Below are positions 7,096 through 8,826 of a DNA stretch of 8,826 nucleotides, one piece after another (the first letter of the stretch is position 1; each line of letters starts with the position of its first letter). The stretch is from contig CAYRKT010000065.1 in NCBI GenBank assembly GCA_964425005.1, positions 1 through 8,826 on the forward strand. Reading direction: 5' to 3'. The notes beneath the pieces were generated by a model. The model did no database searches. It was not told the origin of the DNA and saw nothing but the letters and a program-made list of their open reading frames with translations. Origin of the DNA: CAYRKT01 sp964425005. Lineage in GTDB: Bacteria > Synergistota > Synergistia > CAYRKT01. The position numbers and the translations under genes are program-made.

Positions 7096-7113
7096 TGGAG
7101 GCGAAGGAGCCCA
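7096..7113 (+). promoter_or_regulatory. Antiterminator hairpin P2 in the eutS leader (atypical loop)
   Basis: The small second hairpin pairs GGC (7100-7102) with GCC (7109-7111) around the hexaloop GAAGGA; alternatively TGG plus GC pairs with GC plus CCA using a 2-nt bulge. Its 3' arm is part of the terminator's 5' arm, so the two structures exclude each other. G is present at loop position 4 but position 1 is G, not A, which makes this P2 a weak match compared with the one before eutA. Confidence 0.55.
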
Positions 7114-7143
7114 AACCTCGACCAGAGGTTTGGGCTTTTGTTG
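7108..7143 (+). terminator. Regulated intrinsic terminator before eutS
   Basis: A 12-bp perfect stem, AGCCCAAACCTC with GAGGTTTGGGCT, has the 5-nt loop GACCA and is followed by TTTTGTTG. It lies between the promoter and the eutS start, so by default it would end transcription early. Opening depends on P2 forming instead, which phosphorylated EutV bound to P1 and P2 should favour. Confidence 0.85.
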
Positions 7144-7147
7144 TCCT

Positions 7148-7154
7148 GGAGGGG
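7148..7154 (+). promoter_or_regulatory. Ribosome binding site choosing the eutS TTG start
   Basis: GGAGGGG lies 5 nt before TTG 7160. An upstream in-frame TTG at 7130 lies inside the terminator stem and has no ribosome site, so it is not a credible start. Confidence 0.8.
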
Positions 7155-7159
7155 TTCGC

Positions 7160-7516
7160 TTGGAGCCTTTCGGCGGCTCGTCGGAGAAGCTCAGGGTAGT
7201 GCAGGAGTACGTGCCCGGCAAGCAGGTGACGCTGGCGCACGTCATAGCGAGCCCCGACAGGTCGATCTACAGGAAGCTGGGGCTCGAGGAGGGCGGGGCG
7301 ATAGGGATAATGACCATCACCCCCAGCGAGGGGGCCATCATAGCGGCGGACGTGGCCGCAAAGGCTGCGGACGTGAGGATAGGCTTCCTCGACAGGTTCA
7401 GCGGTTCGCTCGTCTTCGTGGGGGACGTGGCGGCGGTGGAGGCCTCCTTGAGGGCGGTCAACGACTTCCTGAGCTCCGTCTTGGGCTTCACCCCGGCGTC
7501 GATAACCCGCTCGTGA
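7160..7516 (+). CDS. eutS: Ethanolamine microcompartment shell protein EutS
   Basis: This shell-forming protein (118 residues; E. coli EutS is 111) belongs to the BMC (bacterial microcompartment) family and helps build the protein shell that contains ethanolamine breakdown and its acetaldehyde intermediate. The EutS signature VQEYVPGKQVTLAHVIASP (14-32) is very clear, followed by GAIGIMTITPSEGAIIAADV (46-65) and KAADVRIGFLDRFSGSLVFV (68-87), all in the order of the family. The product is a single-domain BMC protein with permuted topology. It is the first gene after the promoter and antitermination leader. The next gene, a second eutV, begins 10 nt past its stop. In many Firmicutes eut operons eutP follows eutS; it is absent here. 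Confidence 0.93.
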   Translation: MEPFGGSSEKLRVVQEYVPGKQVTLAHVIASPDRSIYRKLGLEEGGAIGIMTITPSEGAIIAADVAAKAADVRIGFLDRFSGSLVFVGDVAAVEASLRAVNDFLSSVLGFTPASITRS

Positions 7517-7520
7517 GGTG
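7515..7520 (+). promoter_or_regulatory. Ribosome binding site choosing the TTG start of EutV copy 2
   Basis: GAGGTG overlaps the end of eutS and lies 6 nt before TTG 7527. An upstream in-frame GTG at 7518 falls within this ribosome site, so it cannot be the start. TTG also gives an N terminus (MRVLVVDDEPIIRMD) identical to copy 1, which has an ATG. Confidence 0.8.
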
Positions 7521-7526
7521 TCTCCT

Positions 7527-8123
7527 TTGAGGGTCCTGGTGGTGGACGACGAGCCCATAATAAGGATGGACGTGCGGGAGATGCTGGAGGGGATGGGCCA
7601 CCTGGTGGTGGGGGAGGCCGGGGACGGGGCCACCGCGGTGGAGATGGCGAGGTCCCTGCGCCCCGACGTGGTGCTCATGGACATAAAGATGCCCGGTCCG
7701 GTGGACGGGCTTCAGGCCTCCAGGGTCATCTTCGAGGAGGAGATATGCCCGGTGGTGTTGCTCTCCGCCTACAGCCACGAGCAGCTGGTGGACGAGGCCT
7801 CCTCCATCATGGGGATATGCGGCTACCTGGTCAAGCCCATCAAGGAGGAGGACGTGGCGGTGGCCTTGAGGCTTGCCGTGGCCATGTGGCTCTACTACAA
7901 GGGGCTCAAGGAGGAGAACGCCAGGCTCCACAGGAAGCTGGAGGAGCGGGAGTGGGTGGAGCTCGCCAAGAGGGTCCTGAGGGACAAGCACGGCCTGGGG
8001 GAGGCCGAGGCCTACAGGCTGATCCAGCGGATGAGCATGGACAGCCGAAGGAGCATGGGCGAGGTGGCCAGGGCCATAGTCTTCGCCTCGGGGATCGAGG
8101 ACATAGCTTTGGGCAGGCCGTAG
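7527..8123 (+). CDS. eutV: ANTAR-domain response regulator, EutV copy 2 (canonical ANTAR)
   Basis: This is the antiterminator expected to act on the two leaders flanking it. Counted from the TTG it has 198 residues: a receiver (1-120) with D7/D8, phosphoacceptor D52 in VVLMDIKMPG, S80 and K103; a helical linker (LKEENARLHRKLEERE, 127-142); and an ANTAR domain (143-186) reading WVELAKRVLRDKHGLGEAEA, then RLIQRMSMDSRRSMGEVARA. The SMDSRRS...EVA..IV block is the conserved RNA-binding third helix. The receiver resembles that of copy 1 closely, whereas the ANTAR domains differ strongly. No kinase gene follows, so it likely depends on the EutW encoded at 836. Because it lies downstream of the first attenuator, it may raise its own expression once activated. 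A second attenuator follows its stop codon. Confidence 0.92.
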   Translation: MRVLVVDDEPIIRMDVREMLEGMGHLVVGEAGDGATAVEMARSLRPDVVLMDIKMPGPVDGLQASRVIFEEEICPVVLLSAYSHEQLVDEASSIMGICGYLVKPIKEEDVAVALRLAVAMWLYYKGLKEENARLHRKLEEREWVELAKRVLRDKHGLGEAEAYRLIQRMSMDSRRSMGEVARAIVFASGIEDIALGRP

Positions 8124-8141
8124 GGGGTCGCAAGGGGATTT

Positions 8142-8163
8142 AGGGGGACAAGGGCGTCCCCCT
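8142..8163 (+). promoter_or_regulatory. ANTAR-target hairpin P1 in the eutV-eutA leader
   Basis: AGGGGGAC pairs with GTCCCCCT over 8 bp around the hexaloop AAGGGC (8150-8155), with A at loop position 1 and G at position 4. The stem core GGGGGAC/GTCCCCC is identical to that of the eutS leader, and the loop differs at only one base, which points to selection for the same regulator. Confidence 0.85.
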
Positions 8164-8167
8164 CTTG

Positions 8168-8181
8168 GGGCAAGGGAGCCC
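8168..8181 (+). promoter_or_regulatory. Antiterminator hairpin P2 in the eutV-eutA leader
   Basis: GGGC pairs with GCCC around the hexaloop AAGGGA (8172-8177), again with A at position 1 and G at position 4. The GCCC arm (8178-8181) is also the start of the terminator's 5' arm, so P2 and the terminator are mutually exclusive. This is the complete two-hairpin ANTAR architecture. Confidence 0.82.
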
Positions 8182-8218
8182 AGCGGAGGGCGTTGAGCCC
8201 TCGGCGCTGGGCTTTTTT
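8177..8218 (+). terminator. Regulated intrinsic terminator before eutA
   Basis: AGCCCAGCG pairs with CGCTGGGCT, continued by GAGGGC with GCCCTC across a 2-nt GG bulge, around the loop GTTGA; six T residues follow. It lies within the operon after eutV and, with no promoter visible downstream, it controls how much transcription reaches eutA and the genes beyond. Confidence 0.9.
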
Positions 8219-8237
8219 CTTCTGACGGAGGTGTTCC

Positions 8238-8826
8238 ATGGCTACGGTGGAGGAGATCCTCTCGGTGGGGCTCGACGTGGGGACCACCACCACCTCGATG
8301 GTTGTGAGCAGGCTATCGGTGAAGAACGTGGCCGCGGGCTTCGTCGCCCCCAGGGTGGAGGTGGTCCGAAGGGAGATCCTCTACCGAAGCCCCGTGCGAT
8401 TCACCCCTCTGGTGGACGGGGCGTTGATAGACCTGGAGGCGCTGGAGGGGACGCTCAGGGAGGACTACGCGAGGGCCGGGGTGAGCCCGGAGGAGGTGAG
8501 GACGGGGGCGGTGATCATCACCGGCGAGGCCGCCAGGAAGGAGAACGCGAGGAGGGTGGCTAAGGTGATCGCCTCCATGGCGGGGACCTTCGTGGTGGCC
8601 ACCGCGGGCCCTCACCTGGAGGCGTACCTGGCCGGGCTGGGTTCCGGGGCATCGAGGGCCTCCAGGGAGAGGGGTCTTAGGATCTGGAACGTGGACGTAG
8701 GGGGCGGCACCACCAACTCGGCCCTCTTCGATCGCGGGAAGCTCAGGTCCACCTGGTGCGCCGACGTGGGGGGGAGGGTGATCCGCTTCGAGGTGGGGAG
8801 GGCCCGCGTCGTGGGCTTCTCCAGGG
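8238..8826 (+). CDS. eutA: Ethanolamine ammonia-lyase reactivating factor EutA, 3'-truncated by window edge
   Basis: The frame from ATG 8238 stays open to the end of the window, giving 196 residues of a protein that is 467 in E. coli. EutA is an actin-fold ATPase that reactivates ethanolamine ammonia-lyase (EutBC) by exchanging damaged cobalamin for adenosylcobalamin. Two nucleotide-binding signatures of the family are visible: GLDVGTTTT (14-22) near the start and VDVGGGTTNSALFD (153-166) further on. The ATG has GGAGGTG four nt upstream. The gene follows the second attenuator, so expression should need antitermination. eutB and eutC are expected downstream but lie outside this window. Confidence 0.9.
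   Translation, partial: MATVEEILSVGLDVGTTTTSMVVSRLSVKNVAAGFVAPRVEVVRREILYRSPVRFTPLVDGALIDLEALEGTLREDYARAGVSPEEVRTGAVIITGEAARKENARRVAKVIASMAGTFVVATAGPHLEAYLAGLGSGASRASRERGLRIWNVDVGGGTTNSALFDRGKLRSTWCADVGGRVIRFEVGRARVVGFSR

Noticed and set aside
7130..7159. Upstream TTG extension of eutS
   Set aside because: It begins inside the terminator stem, has no ribosome site, and adds residues that EutS proteins lack; TTG 7160 has GGAGGGG at 5 nt.
7058..8237. Cobalamin riboswitch in the eut leaders, as in Enterococcus and Listeria eut control
   Set aside because: Neither leader has a B12-box-like motif or room for the roughly 200-nt aptamer; the P1-P2-terminator elements occupy the space.
8124..8237. 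Independent promoter for eutA
   Set aside because: No -35/-10 pair at acceptable spacing was seen; the segment is filled by the antitermination element.

Overview
The window looks like a GC-rich, anaerobic, amino-acid-fermenting bacterium. Arginine is mostly AGG/CGG-type codons with many AGG, isoleucine ATA is common, and several starts are TTG or GTG behind strong GGAGG-type ribosome binding sites. A Kbl/SDR-Tdh threonine-degradation pair and an ethanolamine-utilization (eut) cluster with antitermination control fit a Synergistota-type organism (for example a Thermanaerovibrio relative). That placement is an inference from style and gene content, not a demonstrated identity.

Layout, left to right. 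(1) Position 1-798, + strand: the 3' part of a gene whose product joins a CooC/MinD-type nickel-insertion ATPase segment to a TsaA/TrmO-like domain. (2) 836-2921, +: eutW, a PdtaS/EutW-type sensor histidine kinase, followed 13 nt later by a response regulator with a C-terminal ANTAR RNA-binding domain (EutV copy 1). (3) 2937-6146, - strand: an MscS-type mechanosensitive channel gene lying downstream of a translationally coupled kbl-tdh operon that converts threonine to glycine and acetyl-CoA. (4) 6295-6981, +: a GntR/FCD regulator divergent from kbl. (5) 7029-8826, +: promoter, RNA leader, eutS (microcompartment shell protein), a second EutV copy, a second RNA leader, and the 5' part of eutA (reactivase for ethanolamine ammonia-lyase), which runs off the window.

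The most interesting part is the regulatory circuit. Both leaders, before eutS and between eutV copy 2 and eutA, contain a long GC hairpin with a hexaloop of the ANTAR-target type (A at loop position 1, G at position 4). Each is followed by a second small hairpin whose 3' arm is also the 5' arm of an intrinsic terminator with a T-run. This is the expected architecture of an ANTAR two-hairpin antitermination site. Ethanolamine sensed by EutW would lead to phosphorylation of EutV, which would stabilise the small hairpin and prevent termination. Here the circuit has one kinase and two EutV proteins with very similar receivers but clearly different ANTAR domains. One EutV is coded beside the kinase, outside the attenuated operon. 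The other sits between the two attenuators, which makes it a candidate positive-feedback element.

There is no gene-free stretch longer than 300 bases. I saw no tRNA, rRNA, CRISPR array, insertion sequence or cobalamin riboswitch.
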